Of a DNA stretch of 64,000 bases, positions 7,689 through 16,574 are shown in pieces. This stretch comes from Gammaproteobacteria bacterium (lineage in GTDB: Bacteria > Pseudomonadota > Gammaproteobacteria > GCA-001735895): the NCBI GenBank assembly GCA_024225395.1, contig JAAEMR010000069.1:1-64000 (forward strand). The letters are read 5' to 3'. The position numbers and the translations under genes are program-made. The notes under the pieces were generated by a model. The model was not told where the DNA came from, did not search any database, and saw nothing but the letters and a program-made list of their open reading frames with translations. Position 1 is the first letter of the stretch. Every line of letters starts with the position of its first letter.

Positions 7689-9098
7689 TTAAAGACTGTA
7701 ATACATGTCAAATTCAACAGGATTAGTTGCAAGGCGTAAACGCTGAACTTCTTCATCCTTCAGTTCCAGGTATGCATCAATAACATCATCCGTAAAAACA
7801 CCGCCTTCAGTCAGGAAGTCACGGTCTGCATCCAGTGCTGCGAGCGCTTCATCAAAAGAAAATGCAACCTGTGGTATTGCGGCTTCTTCTTCGGCTGGTA
7901 GATCGTATAAATCCTTATCCATGGCTTCACCCGGGTGTATGCGGTTTTTGATGCCATCAATTCCAGCCATCAGCATGGCTGAGAATGCCAGATACGGGTT
8001 AGCAGTCGAATCCGGGAAACGAATTTCAACCCGACGCGCTTTTGGGTTGGTGACATAAGGGATACGAATAGATGCGGAACGGTTACGCGCAGAGTAAGCC
8101 AGCATAACAGGGGCTTCAAAGCCCGGAACTAAACGCTTGTAACTGTTGGTGGATGCGTTGGCAAAGGCATTGATTGCTTTCGCATGTTTGATGATCCCGC
8201 CAATATAGAACAGAGCCATTTCTGATAACCCGCCGTAGCCATCACCGGAAAACAGGTTTTCACCGTCTTTTACAAGGGACTGATGAACATGCATGCCGTT
8301 GCCATTGTCACCGACCATAGGTTTTGGCATAAATGTCGCTGTTTTGCCGTAGCTGTGAGCAACGTTGTGAATGCAGTACTTCAATATTTGTACTTCGTCA
8401 GCTTTCTGCACCAGGGTATTGAAAGCTACGCCAATTTCACACTGACCGGCGGTAGCGACTTCGTGATGATGAACTTCAACCTTTTGCCCCATTTCTTCGA
8501 TAGCAAGGCACATGGCTCCACGCAGGTCATGTAATGAATCAACAGGGGGTACTGGAAAATAACCACCTTTTATTCCGGGACGGTGTCCCATGTTGCCATC
8601 TTCGTAGTGCTTGGATGAGTTCCATTCGGATTCTTCAGAGTCAATCTGGTAAAACGAATGCCCCATGGTATTGCTCCATTTAACATCGTCGAAGACGAAA
8701 AATTCATTCTCTGGGCCGAAATAAGCAGTATCCGCGATGCCGGTAGAGTTCAAATAGGCTTCAGCGCGTTTGGCGATAGAGCGAGGATCGCGTTCATAAC
8801 CTTCGCCGGAAGCGGGTTCGATAATATCGCAACGAATATTGACCGTTGGCTCGTCGGTAAAAGGGTCCAGTACCGCAGAATCAGCATCTAACATCATGAT
8901 CATGTCTGATTCGTTGATGCCTTTCCATCCTGAGATAGAAGAGCCGTCGAACATTTTTCCTTCAGTGAATACGTCCTCATCCAGCGTGCTGGCGGGGATC
9001 GAAACATGTTGCTCTTTTCCGATTGTGTCGGTGAAGCGTAAGTCAACAAATTTTACGCCATGGTCGTTAATCAGGTCTATTACATCGGCTGCGGTCAT
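7689..9098 (-). CDS. glnA: Glutamine synthetase, type I
   Basis: This enzyme forms glutamine from glutamate, ammonia and ATP in the cytosol. It is 469 residues, exactly the usual GSI-beta length. Visible hallmarks are the DGSS-W segment near residue 50, the metal-site stretch [14 protein letters not shown], the glutamate-site region MHVHQSL, and the adenylylation loop LYDLP with its tyrosine near residue 398. A strong ribosome site (GGAGG) precedes ATG 9098. An NtrC-type dyad lies about 110 bases upstream, and a terminator and heptamer repeats follow the gene. Confidence 0.97.
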   Translation of the reverse strand: MTAADVIDLINDHGVKFVDLRFTDTIGKEQHVSIPASTLDEDVFTEGKMFDGSSISGWKGINESDMIMMLDADSAVLDPFTDEPTVNIRCDIIEPASGEGYERDPRSIAKRAEAYLNSTGIADTAYFGPENEFFVFDDVKWSNTMGHSFYQIDSEESEWNSSKHYEDGNMGHRPGIKGGYFPVPPVDSLHDLRGAMCLAIEEMGQKVEVHHHEVATAGQCEIGVAFNTLVQKADEVQILKYCIHNVAHSYGKTATFMPKPMVGDNGNGMHVHQSLVKDGENLFSGDGYGGLSEMALFYIGGIIKHAKAINAFANASTNSYKRLVPGFEAPVMLAYSARNRSASIRIPYVTNPKARRVEIRFPDSTANPYLAFSAMLMAGIDGIKNRIHPGEAMDKDLYDLPAEEEAAIPQVAFSFDEALAALDADRDFLTEGGVFTDDVIDAYLELKDEEVQRLRLATNPVEFDMYYSL

Positions 9099-9210
9099 AT
9101 TTCTATCCTCCTTACAGATAGGTGATGAGTTGAAAGTTATAAAGCTTCAGGTATTGTACAGATTATTCTTAACTAGCCAATTAATGCGGGTAAATTAGTG
9201 TGAATTTTAA

Positions 9211-9227
9211 CGCACCAGAATGGTGCG
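9211..9227. promoter_or_regulatory. NtrC binding site upstream of glnA
   Basis: CGCACCA-GAA-TGGTGCG is a near-perfect NtrC dyad about 115 bases upstream of the glnA ATG, in the usual enhancer range. I could not find a convincing -24/-12 element between it and glnA; the best candidate (TGGCTAG-TTAA-GAATA on the minus strand) lacks the -12 GC. Confidence 0.75.
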
Positions 9228-9247
9228 AAATATAAGGGTCAGGATGG

Positions 9248-10378
9248 CTACGGCACGTAATAGATATTTATATCGCCCACAAAGGGAATGCTGCGTGCTT
9301 TTTGGTATAACTCTGATGCCAGTTTGTTTTCCTTATCGCAACCAAATTCAAGCGGTAAAATAATATCAACTTCAATTTGTCGGGTCAGATAGTGAAGGTG
9401 AATATTTTTAATTTTTTCCGAGTTTTCGAGGCTTTCCCAGGCCGAGTACAGATTAAATAAAAGTTCTGATCTTCTGGGTAACTGTAAAATATATTCATGT
9501 TCGGTTTCGGCAACCGGGTCAATATGCACGGTGATGTCTGAGATTTCAGAAAATTTCTTTTTTACAGTTTTCTCAATATGTAAAGAAATATAATGAGCCT
9601 CAGAAACACTCAGGCGGGGATTAACCCTGATTTCAGTGTCGATAAAACCCATTCCTCCCATGGAGCGTGATCGCAGGCTGTGAACAGTGATGACGCCACT
9701 CATTTTGTTGATATGATCTTTAATCTTTTCGACCAGATGCTGGTCAAGACTGGTATCGATTAATTCTTCGAAGGCTTTTTTAACCAGGTGTATACCCATT
9801 AATGAAATCATCACGGATATGATGATCGCAGCCAGGGCATCCATGTGCTCAATTCCTGCAACCTGCGCACCTACGCCTATGACAACGATGATCGATGAGA
9901 ACACATCAGACCTATGGTGTAATGCATTGCTTTCAAGCAGTGTTGATTTAATTTTACGTGCGGCATGGATGGTGTAGCGATACAGGAACTCTTTGCTGAA
10001 AATAGCAATAAAAGCAAACACCAGGGCGTAGCTTTCAGTTTGAACGGTTTCTGTTTGTGCAAATGTCTGGATGCCCTTATAGCCCATGCCCAGTGCCACG
10101 GCTATCAGCGCGAGACCCAGAAAAATAGAAGACAGTGTTTCGATCCGGGCATGTCCGTAAGGGTGGTCATCATCGGCTGCTTTGGCGGAATGGTGAGCGG
10201 TAATTAAAACTATAAAATCACTGATCAGGTCAGCAAGCGTGTGCAGACCATCGGCGAGTAATGCCTGGGAATGAGCTATCAAACCGGAAATGATTTGAGC
10301 CAGGGCAAGCAGTGTATTGACCAGGATGCCGGTATAGGTGACTTTCTGGATAACTTTTTTACGTGGATCAGTCATCAT
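9248..10378 (-). CDS. Cation diffusion facilitator (FieF/CzcD family) with extended C-terminus
   Basis: This is an inner-membrane divalent metal/proton antiporter. Its six-helix core carries the metal-site motifs ADGLHTLADLISD (TM2) and HHRSDVFSS (TM5). The cytosolic domain contains the HSLRSRSMGGMGFIDTEIRV region. At 376 residues it is about 75 longer than E. coli FieF. The extra C-terminus looks like a second copy of the beta-rich dimer domain, with alternating strands such as IKNIHLHYLTRQIEVDI. The start overlaps the end of the tusA-like gene by 11 bases. Which metal it moves cannot be told. Confidence 0.85.
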   Translation of the reverse strand: MMTDPRKKVIQKVTYTGILVNTLLALAQIISGLIAHSQALLADGLHTLADLISDFIVLITAHHSAKAADDDHPYGHARIETLSSIFLGLALIAVALGMGYKGIQTFAQTETVQTESYALVFAFIAIFSKEFLYRYTIHAARKIKSTLLESNALHHRSDVFSSIIVVIGVGAQVAGIEHMDALAAIIISVMISLMGIHLVKKAFEELIDTSLDQHLVEKIKDHINKMSGVITVHSLRSRSMGGMGFIDTEIRVNPRLSVSEAHYISLHIEKTVKKKFSEISDITVHIDPVAETEHEYILQLPRRSELLFNLYSAWESLENSEKIKNIHLHYLTRQIEVDIILPLEFGCDKENKLASELYQKARSIPFVGDINIYYVP

Positions 10379-10613
10379 TTTCCTTGCGTACGGTAATGAT
10401 TATTTCGTATTGCTGATCTTCTATATTCAAGAGTGAGTGTTTATTGATATTGCACCAGGCAGGAATATCACTTTTTACCCCAGGATCGGTACAGGTTATT
10501 TTGACCATATCTCCGATGGTCAGCTCACTGATGGCATCCTGCAGCCTGATGACGGGCATGGGGCATAGCAGACGTCTGGCATCGACTTCAACAGTTTGGC
10601 TTTGTTCAGCCAT
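10368..10613 (-). CDS. tusA: TusA-family sulfur carrier protein
   Basis: This small cytosolic carrier binds a persulfide on one cysteine and relays sulfur in tRNA thiolation and, in sulfur oxidisers, in the sulfur oxidation pathway. It is 81 residues with the signature LLCPMPVIRLQ, so the active cysteine is C17. The gene lies between a PP-loop ATPase (stop/start overlap TAATG at 10613) and a CDF transporter. This points to tRNA or cofactor sulfuration with the PP-loop enzyme. A role in sulfur oxidation is possible, but no dsr or sox genes are visible here. Confidence 0.9.
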   Translation of the reverse strand: MAEQSQTVEVDARRLLCPMPVIRLQDAISELTIGDMVKITCTDPGVKSDIPAWCNINKHSLLNIEDQQYEIIITVRKENDD

Positions 10614-11656
10614 TACACCAGGTACCAGCTTTCAGGTATTTCATGTGCGGCAAGAGGCTTTACATGTTTGGTTTGCGGCTCACCACCGGCGCGACTGAAT
10701 GTCAGCTCAATCGAGTCTTCATTTTTGCCCTTACTGAATCGGGCGATAATGGCACAGGCTAATTGTATCTGTTCATCATTGAGTTCCGCGCCTTCAATCA
10801 ATGCTAGCGGGCCGGCGTGGCTGATGGTTTTAATTGACTGAAACTGTTTTTTGTATCCGCTTAGAAACCGGTTTTCACCTTCTTCACGAGCGATAATTAT
10901 TTTATAGGATTTTTCAGGGCGAATATGACGGCCCACTTTAAGCAGCATGATGTCATCCAGGTCATATTTTTTCTCGCCCCGGTTTGCCCATAAATCCTGT
11001 AACTTTACAGAATAGTTTTCATCGGTCAGAAAACAGCAACCACCGGCAGGTTGGGCATAGTCTTCAAAGCCGAATTGTTTTGCCAGTGCCATTTGAGGTT
11101 TGCGTGATCTTCCGGATAATCCGTGTAGTTCATCTCGGTTAACCCAGCCTTCAATTTCAGCTTTAGTGGGTGGCAGGTTTTTTGCGCACAATGGGCGCAG
11201 TAACAGATCGTCAGCTCCTGACTCATCAGAGATGATGGGCATGGTTTCCTTACGTTGGGACATGGGTCTCTGCCCGATGACTTCACCGGTAATCAGGAAG
11301 TCAAAACCCTTTTTCTGAATCCATTCATGGGCTTTTTGCACCATGAAAATTTTACAGTCCAGGCAGGGGTTTAAATTGGCCCCATAACCATGTTTGGGGT
11401 TAATAACGATGTCTTTATAACCTTCGACGATGTCTATGATGTGCAGTTTTATGCCCAGCTGTTCTGCAACCCACAGAGCGTTATTACGTTTCGGTTTAGC
11501 CTTATCTTTTTTCCGAATGGCGTGAGTATGCCCTTCTACACAAAAACCGGTAAAAAAGTTGATGCCTTCAACGTGTATGCCCTGCTGCTGAATGACCTTG
11601 GCGGCGAGCAGGGAGTCCAGTCCTCCGGAAATTAAAGCAGCAGCTTTGCGAGTCAT
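10613..11656 (-). CDS. PP-loop ATPase, MnmA/ThiI-like tRNA thiolation family
   Basis: The 347-residue protein begins with the PP-loop ISGGLDSLLAAKV (about residues 9-21), used to adenylate substrates for thiolation. Paired cysteines occur in NPCLDCKIF, and a CC pair in PAGGCCFLTDENY. It resembles proteins annotated as tRNA (5-methylaminomethyl-2-thiouridylate)-methyltransferase-like, which are distinct from true MnmA. The C-terminal 120 residues look like the NFACT-R-like extension of that group. Its stop codon overlaps the start of tusA, so a sulfur hand-off between the two is likely. The substrate is inferred, not shown. Confidence 0.75.
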   Translation of the reverse strand: MTRKAAALISGGLDSLLAAKVIQQQGIHVEGINFFTGFCVEGHTHAIRKKDKAKPKRNNALWVAEQLGIKLHIIDIVEGYKDIVINPKHGYGANLNPCLDCKIFMVQKAHEWIQKKGFDFLITGEVIGQRPMSQRKETMPIISDESGADDLLLRPLCAKNLPPTKAEIEGWVNRDELHGLSGRSRKPQMALAKQFGFEDYAQPAGGCCFLTDENYSVKLQDLWANRGEKKYDLDDIMLLKVGRHIRPEKSYKIIIAREEGENRFLSGYKKQFQSIKTISHAGPLALIEGAELNDEQIQLACAIIARFSKGKNEDSIELTFSRAGGEPQTKHVKPLAAHEIPESWYLV

Positions 11657-11805
11657 AATCGAGCAACATAAAAAAAGGGCGATGATTATATCAGAGCGGG
11701 GTAAAAAGTGTGAGTGAGCTTAGGATCCGCAATACGATATAGTTTGTTCGTGGGTTAATAGTGTAATATCTCAAACCAGATATTATCAGTGGAGATTTTA
11801 AAACG

Positions 11806-12504
11806 ATGAGTGCAAATGACGAGCTTTGCAATCGTGCTATTCGTAGTTTTGTCAAACGAACCGGTCGAAAAACAGTGAGTCAGAGAAATGCCCTGGAACT
11901 GTACTGGCCAAAATATGGGATTGAATTCCAGGCCGATACTCTGCTGGATTTTGAGCAATTATTTCCTGCTCAACAAGGTATCAAGCTGGAAATTGGATTT
12001 GGCAATGGGGAAACACTGGCGCAAATGGCAGAACAGGATGAGGCTCATGGTTATGTTGGTATCGAAGTGCATACTCCGGGAGTAGGGCAGTGTCTTAATC
12101 ATATTCATGACGCGGATCTGGATAATTTAAGGCTTATTTCTCACGATGCGATCGAAGTACTTAAATCGATGATCCCTGATGAGTCGATTGATAGAGTCTT
12201 TCTTTTCTTCCCTGATCCATGGCATAAAACGCGTCATAATAAACGTCGAATTGTGAACAATGTTTTTAGAGATTTGCTGATTAAAGTGATGAAACCTGGC
12301 GCTGTATTGCACATGGCGACTGACTGGGAGGATTATGCAAAGCATATGGCAAAGGAAATGTTAGCTGATTCCAGGTTTGAAAACCTGGGAAATGATCTGG
12401 GGTTTAGTGTAAAGCCTGATTATCGACCCGAAACAAAATTTGAACGCCGTGGCCTGAGACTGGGGCATGGTGTGTGGGACTTGTTGTTTAAAAAGATTGA
12501 ATAA
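11806..12504 (+). CDS. trmB: tRNA (guanine-N7-)-methyltransferase TrmB
   Basis: This enzyme methylates G46 of tRNA with S-adenosylmethionine. At 232 residues it matches the family. Diagnostic motifs are the SAM-binding LEIGFGNGETL, GIEVHTPGVGQC, and FLFFPDPWHKTRHNKRR with the catalytic Asp and basic tRNA-binding residues. ATG 11806 follows a GGAG-like site. It is transcribed alone, divergent from the PP-loop/tusA operon. Confidence 0.95.
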   Translation: MSANDELCNRAIRSFVKRTGRKTVSQRNALELYWPKYGIEFQADTLLDFEQLFPAQQGIKLEIGFGNGETLAQMAEQDEAHGYVGIEVHTPGVGQCLNHIHDADLDNLRLISHDAIEVLKSMIPDESIDRVFLFFPDPWHKTRHNKRRIVNNVFRDLLIKVMKPGAVLHMATDWEDYAKHMAKEMLADSRFENLGNDLGFSVKPDYRPETKFERRGLRLGHGVWDLLFKKIE

Positions 12505-12589
12505 AATAAAATTCAGGCTTATTTTATCATCAATACTTAAGTGTTTCCCCTGTCTTAAATAGTAAACAATAAATAATAGAGAGTGAGTC

Positions 12590-13702
12590 ATGCCCCAGTC
12601 TAATTTCCATAATTTTCAGGTAGATAACGTAGCCATGCGCTACAGTAATTTTGCTCCACGCCTGTTTAATTTTTGCCTTTCTCTGGGCATGAGCCCTGAC
12701 TGTATTATGCCCTCACGAGCTTTTTGTTCGGATGAAAACCAGGGTTATCCGATGATTTTACTGGCCAAGCACTTTGGTATATTTCCTTTTGATCATGGTC
12801 GTGTTGGCGGCATCATGGCACCAGACAGGCATGGTCCTCATGCACATCATGGCAAGGATTCAGTCATTATTCAGGCCAGCCATGTGGGCTATGATCCTGA
12901 CACGCAATCATTTGGCAGCTATCGAAGGTTGCAGACTCATAATCAGGGTATGTCTTCTGACTGTGGTGCTATCTGTGGAGTTTTAGACTGGCATCAACAG
13001 GAGTATTCATATGCCTGCCAGCAAATATTCCTGGATAATGACTCTGGTAGACCTGTTGTTGTGATTGATAATCAGTTGCTCATGCAAGATAGAGAAGAAG
13101 GTTTAATGCTTCATGTTGAAAAGCTTGTGGAAAATACCGAAGTTGTCAGAACCTATAGCACTGCTAAATCCTTTCGAGCTTCTGCTCAACTGATTAAAGA
13201 CGTCGGTATTCACTGGCCGGAAAAGAAAACTGCGATTGACAAGCATCTGTTTCCGAGTTCTTTTTATTTTCGTAAAGAGCAGGATACGCAGTTGGCTAGC
13301 GGCTTGTTGACACGGAACTTACTTGAAATAATGCCGTATATATTAACCAGTTCAGCGCCCCCTTTATCTGCTGCAAAGGTAAATGCCCAGGTAGAATTTG
13401 ACAGAACATTTCGTACCATTGTAAAAGAGGAATCATACCGTGGTAAAAAGGTTGTTTATATTTCTGGAATACATATCGATATTTCTCCCAGAGAAGGGCA
13501 GTTATTTCCATTAACCAAGTTCGTACCCTGGGCCGCTTATATTCAGAATGAAAATGGAGAGGGTTATACCCTGGAACAGGAAGAGCTTTTTGCAGCCTTA
13601 CGGAAGCAAAGTACTGAAAACCCCTACAAAATAGATTTAACTGAAGCGATCCATCTTATGGAGAAAGAGCCAGAGGTCATGCTTCATGTGGATGAAAGTT
13701 AA
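12590..13702 (+). CDS. Putative LCIB-like beta-type carbonic anhydrase
   Basis: This 370-residue protein shows the pattern I associate with the LCIB family, a beta-CA-like fold known from algal carbon concentration: C46 in CSDE, a glycine-rich HGRVGGI segment, H98 in SHVGY, and C125 in SSDCGAICG. The spacing of Cys, His and Cys would give the zinc site, and D48 with R72 or a nearby arginine could form the Asp-Arg pair. A histidine-rich HGPHAHHG lies between. The C-terminal 150 residues extend beyond the core. The gene converges on a BicA-like transporter. Its start, ATG 12590, follows GAGAGTG. No signal peptide is visible, so it is probably cytosolic. The family call comes from motif memory and needs a profile search. 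Confidence 0.65.
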   Translation: MPQSNFHNFQVDNVAMRYSNFAPRLFNFCLSLGMSPDCIMPSRAFCSDENQGYPMILLAKHFGIFPFDHGRVGGIMAPDRHGPHAHHGKDSVIIQASHVGYDPDTQSFGSYRRLQTHNQGMSSDCGAICGVLDWHQQEYSYACQQIFLDNDSGRPVVVIDNQLLMQDREEGLMLHVEKLVENTEVVRTYSTAKSFRASAQLIKDVGIHWPEKKTAIDKHLFPSSFYFRKEQDTQLASGLLTRNLLEIMPYILTSSAPPLSAAKVNAQVEFDRTFRTIVKEESYRGKKVVYISGIHIDISPREGQLFPLTKFVPWAAYIQNENGEGYTLEQEELFAALRKQSTENPYKIDLTEAIHLMEKEPEVMLHVDES

Positions 13703-13727
13703 CAAAAATAATTTGAAGAAAGTTAAT

Positions 13728-13761
13728 AAAACCACCATGTCGTCTAGAGCATGATGGTTTT
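13728..13761. terminator. Bidirectional terminator between the LCIB-like and BicA-like genes
   Basis: AAAACCACCATG (13728-13739) pairs with CATGATGGTTTT (13750-13761) with one mismatch. A/T runs on both sides suit termination from both converging genes. Confidence 0.75.
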
Positions 13762-13793
13762 ATATTAAGCTTTATTTTGTAGCCTGCTTTAAC

Positions 13794-15458
13794 CTAGCCT
13801 TCCTTCAATATTTTTTGTGCATGTAGCAGGGCATCCAGGCGTTTGTGGTAAAGCTTACCCGTTTTAAAATGCGCTGTTACACCCTGTTTTTCCAGCATGT
13901 CACAAACCTGTTTTTGAGCACCCACCAGAAATATTCGGCGACCTGCATCTAAAGTATCGAGCAAAATATCTTCCAGTGCACGCGAGGTGGTAAAGTCAAT
14001 GGATGGCACATGAGTCAGATCCAGTAACATGATTTCATAACCTGCTGTAGAAGCATGCCTGCGAACCACTGCTTTGGCAGATGAAAAACTCATTGGGCCA
14101 GTCAGGTGAAACAGCATGATTTTACCATCAGCTTGATCGAGAATTTCAGATTCTTCATCAGTCAGATGGTAGGCTTCTTCGGAGTTGGTGATTGTTTTGA
14201 TGCCATCAACCTGCATTTGTGTCATGCGATGCATGAATAGAAAGCTTGCCATTACCATGCCTATGCCTACTGCCAGTAACAGGTCAATAGTGACTGTAAC
14301 AATCATTACTATAAGCATGATGGCTATGCCTGCTTTGGGTGCGTGTTTCATGCGTTTCAGGTAATCCCAGTCAATAATATCAGTACCAACCTTGATTAAA
14401 ATACCGGCCAGAACTGCTTTAGGAATATCGCTGGCCAGGCTGCCTGCTCCAAGCACGATGGCTAATAATACGACGGCGTGTAAAGCCCCCGAGATTGGAG
14501 TGCGTCCACCTGCATTGACATTTACCACGGTACGCATGGTGGCACCGGCTCCGGGTAATCCACCAAAAAAACCGGCTACTGTATTTCCGATACCCTGACC
14601 GATAAGTTCACGATCAGATTTGTGCTGTGTTCTGGTGATGTTGTCAGCAACCAGTGAAGTCAGCAGTGAGTCGATAGCGCCTAGGCCAGCCAGTGTCAGA
14701 CCTGAAGCAATCATTTGTAACATTAATGAAGGTTCAATGACCGGCATTCTAAACTCGGGAAATCCTGTTGGAATATCGCCAATGATGGGGGTTGCACCCG
14801 GTTCAATAAACATTAGATAGCTGAATGTACCGACAAACAGTGCGATTAACGGTGAGGGTACCAGGCGGTTGATTGCCGGCAGGAATTTTGGAACCCCGTA
14901 AACAATAGCCAGCACGATCACTCCAAGAAATAATGCGCTACTGTTGATGTTGCTCAGATAATTTGGAATTTCCTGTGCAGCTGCCAGAGGTTTTGAATTG
15001 GCAGTCTGGCCTAATAGTGGCCCTAGTTGCAATAAGATGATGATGACACCAATGCCGCTCATAAAACCAGAAACGACAGGGTGTGGAACCAGCTCGATGT
15101 ATTTTCCCAGCTTTAACATGCCAAAAGCAATTTGAAACAGGCCGCCGAGTATCACGACGGTAAAGGCCAGTGCTGCCCCCTGAGCCGGGTCATCAGGATA
15201 CATGCCGGTGTACTGAATAAAAATAGCTGCCATAACTACAGTCATGGGGCCTGTTGGTCCAGAGACCTGAGCGGGTGTTCCACCGATTAATGCCGCAAAA
15301 AAACCAACAAAAATTGCTCCGTACATGCCGGCGATAGGACCAACACCTGATGCTACGCCCATGGCCATGGCAAGAGGTAGTGCGACGACTGCCGCTGTTA
15401 AACCGCCATAGATATCTCCACGGATATTATTAAAATGTAAACCGTTAATGTAATTCAT
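13794..15458 (-). CDS. SulP/SLC26 anion transporter, BicA-like
   Basis: This is an inner-membrane anion transporter of 554 residues with 12-14 hydrophobic segments and a C-terminal STAS domain (about 440-550). It closely follows cyanobacterial BicA, a sodium-dependent bicarbonate transporter: GDIYGGLTAAVVALPLAMA, GGTPAQVSGPTGPMTVV, GQGIGNTVAGFFGGLPGAGA and TVVNVNAGGRTPISG. Neighbours support bicarbonate uptake: an LCIB-like gene converges on it, and NhaD and RuBisCO lie within 10 kb. Its start is three bases from the stop of the LysR gene on the same strand, so the two form one operon. Sulfate transport is the main alternative. Confidence 0.85.
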   Translation of the reverse strand: MNYINGLHFNNIRGDIYGGLTAAVVALPLAMAMGVASGVGPIAGMYGAIFVGFFAALIGGTPAQVSGPTGPMTVVMAAIFIQYTGMYPDDPAQGAALAFTVVILGGLFQIAFGMLKLGKYIELVPHPVVSGFMSGIGVIIILLQLGPLLGQTANSKPLAAAQEIPNYLSNINSSALFLGVIVLAIVYGVPKFLPAINRLVPSPLIALFVGTFSYLMFIEPGATPIIGDIPTGFPEFRMPVIEPSLMLQMIASGLTLAGLGAIDSLLTSLVADNITRTQHKSDRELIGQGIGNTVAGFFGGLPGAGATMRTVVNVNAGGRTPISGALHAVVLLAIVLGAGSLASDIPKAVLAGILIKVGTDIIDWDYLKRMKHAPKAGIAIMLIVMIVTVTIDLLLAVGIGMVMASFLFMHRMTQMQVDGIKTITNSEEAYHLTDEESEILDQADGKIMLFHLTGPMSFSSAKAVVRRHASTAGYEIMLLDLTHVPSIDFTTSRALEDILLDTLDAGRRIFLVGAQKQVCDMLEKQGVTAHFKTGKLYHKRLDALLHAQKILKEG

Positions 15459-15461
15459 GAG

Positions 15462-16364
15462 TTAGGTCGATTGTTTCCTGAGTAGTTGAATGAATGCTTC
15501 AGCGACGGGATTGTTGATACTGGATCGGTTGAGGGCAATCCACAATGTTACTTTAATTTTTAGCTGATCAACATTGATATGCCGCAATAAATTGTTTTTT
15601 AATGCATCTTTTACCGTAAATTTGGGTAAAAAACTCAAGTGTTGTCCACGACTTATGATTTCCACAATGGCCTCAGTAGAGCCAACTTCCAGCGAAATGG
15701 GGAGCTGATTTATCCCTGCATCAGAAAGTTTTTGATCGAGAATTAAGCGCATGGACGATTGAGGTTCTCTCAATACAAATTTTTGCCGGGTTAATTTTTT
15801 GATGGGGATGATGTGTTCACTGCTTAAGGCATGGTTGGGTGAGCACACCAGGATCAATTCATCTTCGAACCATTTCTGCACCAGTATATCGGGATGATCC
15901 GGCGCTTGTTCTATCAGAGCCAGGTCGGACAGGCCGGTGGCCAGGCGAGTTTGTATTCGACGTGAGTATCCCGTTCGACTCTGTAAATGATATTCGGGGT
16001 GTTTTTCAGAAAAATTCCATAACAGATCCGGTAATAATTTTTCACCGATGGCAGAGGTAACTTCCAGGCGTAACAGGTTTTTACCCTGGCGTAAACTGCT
16101 CAAATCTTCAATAAGCGTGGTCTGATGATCAAGCGCCAGGCGGGCATAGGCATATACTTTTTCACCGGCAGTTGTCAGCTCCAGTTTTCGACCTTTACGT
16201 TGCATTAACGGAGTGCCATAGCATTCATCCAGCGAGCGTAGTCGTTTGGTGATAGCAGGTTGACCTATGTGTAAAAATTTGCCGGCATGGCTTACGCCAC
16301 CGAGTTCAACGACGGCGCGCAATGCAGCAAGGCCTTTCAGATCTGGCAAGGTTATATATTCCAT
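15462..16364 (-). CDS. LysR-type transcriptional regulator
   Basis: A 300-residue LysR protein with an N-terminal winged helix-turn-helix (GGVSHAGKFLHIGQPAITKRLRSLDE) and a substrate-binding domain. It is co-transcribed with the BicA-like gene and divergent from the SLC13 gene, so it probably controls both. A dyad TATTCC-N5-GGAATA overlaps its start codon. It is distinct from the cbbR-like gene at 23079. Its effector is unknown; a Calvin-cycle metabolite, bicarbonate or a sulfur compound would all be plausible. Confidence 0.9.
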   Translation of the reverse strand: MEYITLPDLKGLAALRAVVELGGVSHAGKFLHIGQPAITKRLRSLDECYGTPLMQRKGRKLELTTAGEKVYAYARLALDHQTTLIEDLSSLRQGKNLLRLEVTSAIGEKLLPDLLWNFSEKHPEYHLQSRTGYSRRIQTRLATGLSDLALIEQAPDHPDILVQKWFEDELILVCSPNHALSSEHIIPIKKLTRQKFVLREPQSSMRLILDQKLSDAGINQLPISLEVGSTEAIVEIISRGQHLSFLPKFTVKDALKNNLLRHINVDQLKIKVTLWIALNRSSINNPVAEAFIQLLRKQST

Positions 16365-16373
16365 ATGGGAATA
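16357..16373. promoter_or_regulatory. Palindromic operator over the LysR start codon
   Basis: TATTCC (16357-16362), five bases, then GGAATA (16368-16373) form a perfect dyad that contains the LysR start codon (16362-16364). A related partial dyad (ATTCCA...TGAAT) follows at about 16380-16398. The arrangement fits LysR autoregulation and control of the divergent transporter. Confidence 0.6.
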
Positions 16374-16574
16374 TTAGTTTATTCCAATTCATTTGAATAG
16401 TCGATAAAAAAAGAACATCATATTAAAACTTTTTATTGTGTGGCTGAGAAGCGCAAGGCTTTTCTTCTGTCCCTTAACATTCCCAAGTCGGATGTAATTC
16501 AATAGATCAACCTTTTTCAGTATTCTGGTTTAAACCCGAATGCTGCTGTTTTTTATTTTTCGGAGTTTAGTTGT

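Noticed and set aside
7487-7756. N-terminal extension of NtrB up to 7756
   Set aside because: It would cross the glnA terminator, the heptamer array and the NtrC site and bears no similarity to NtrB.
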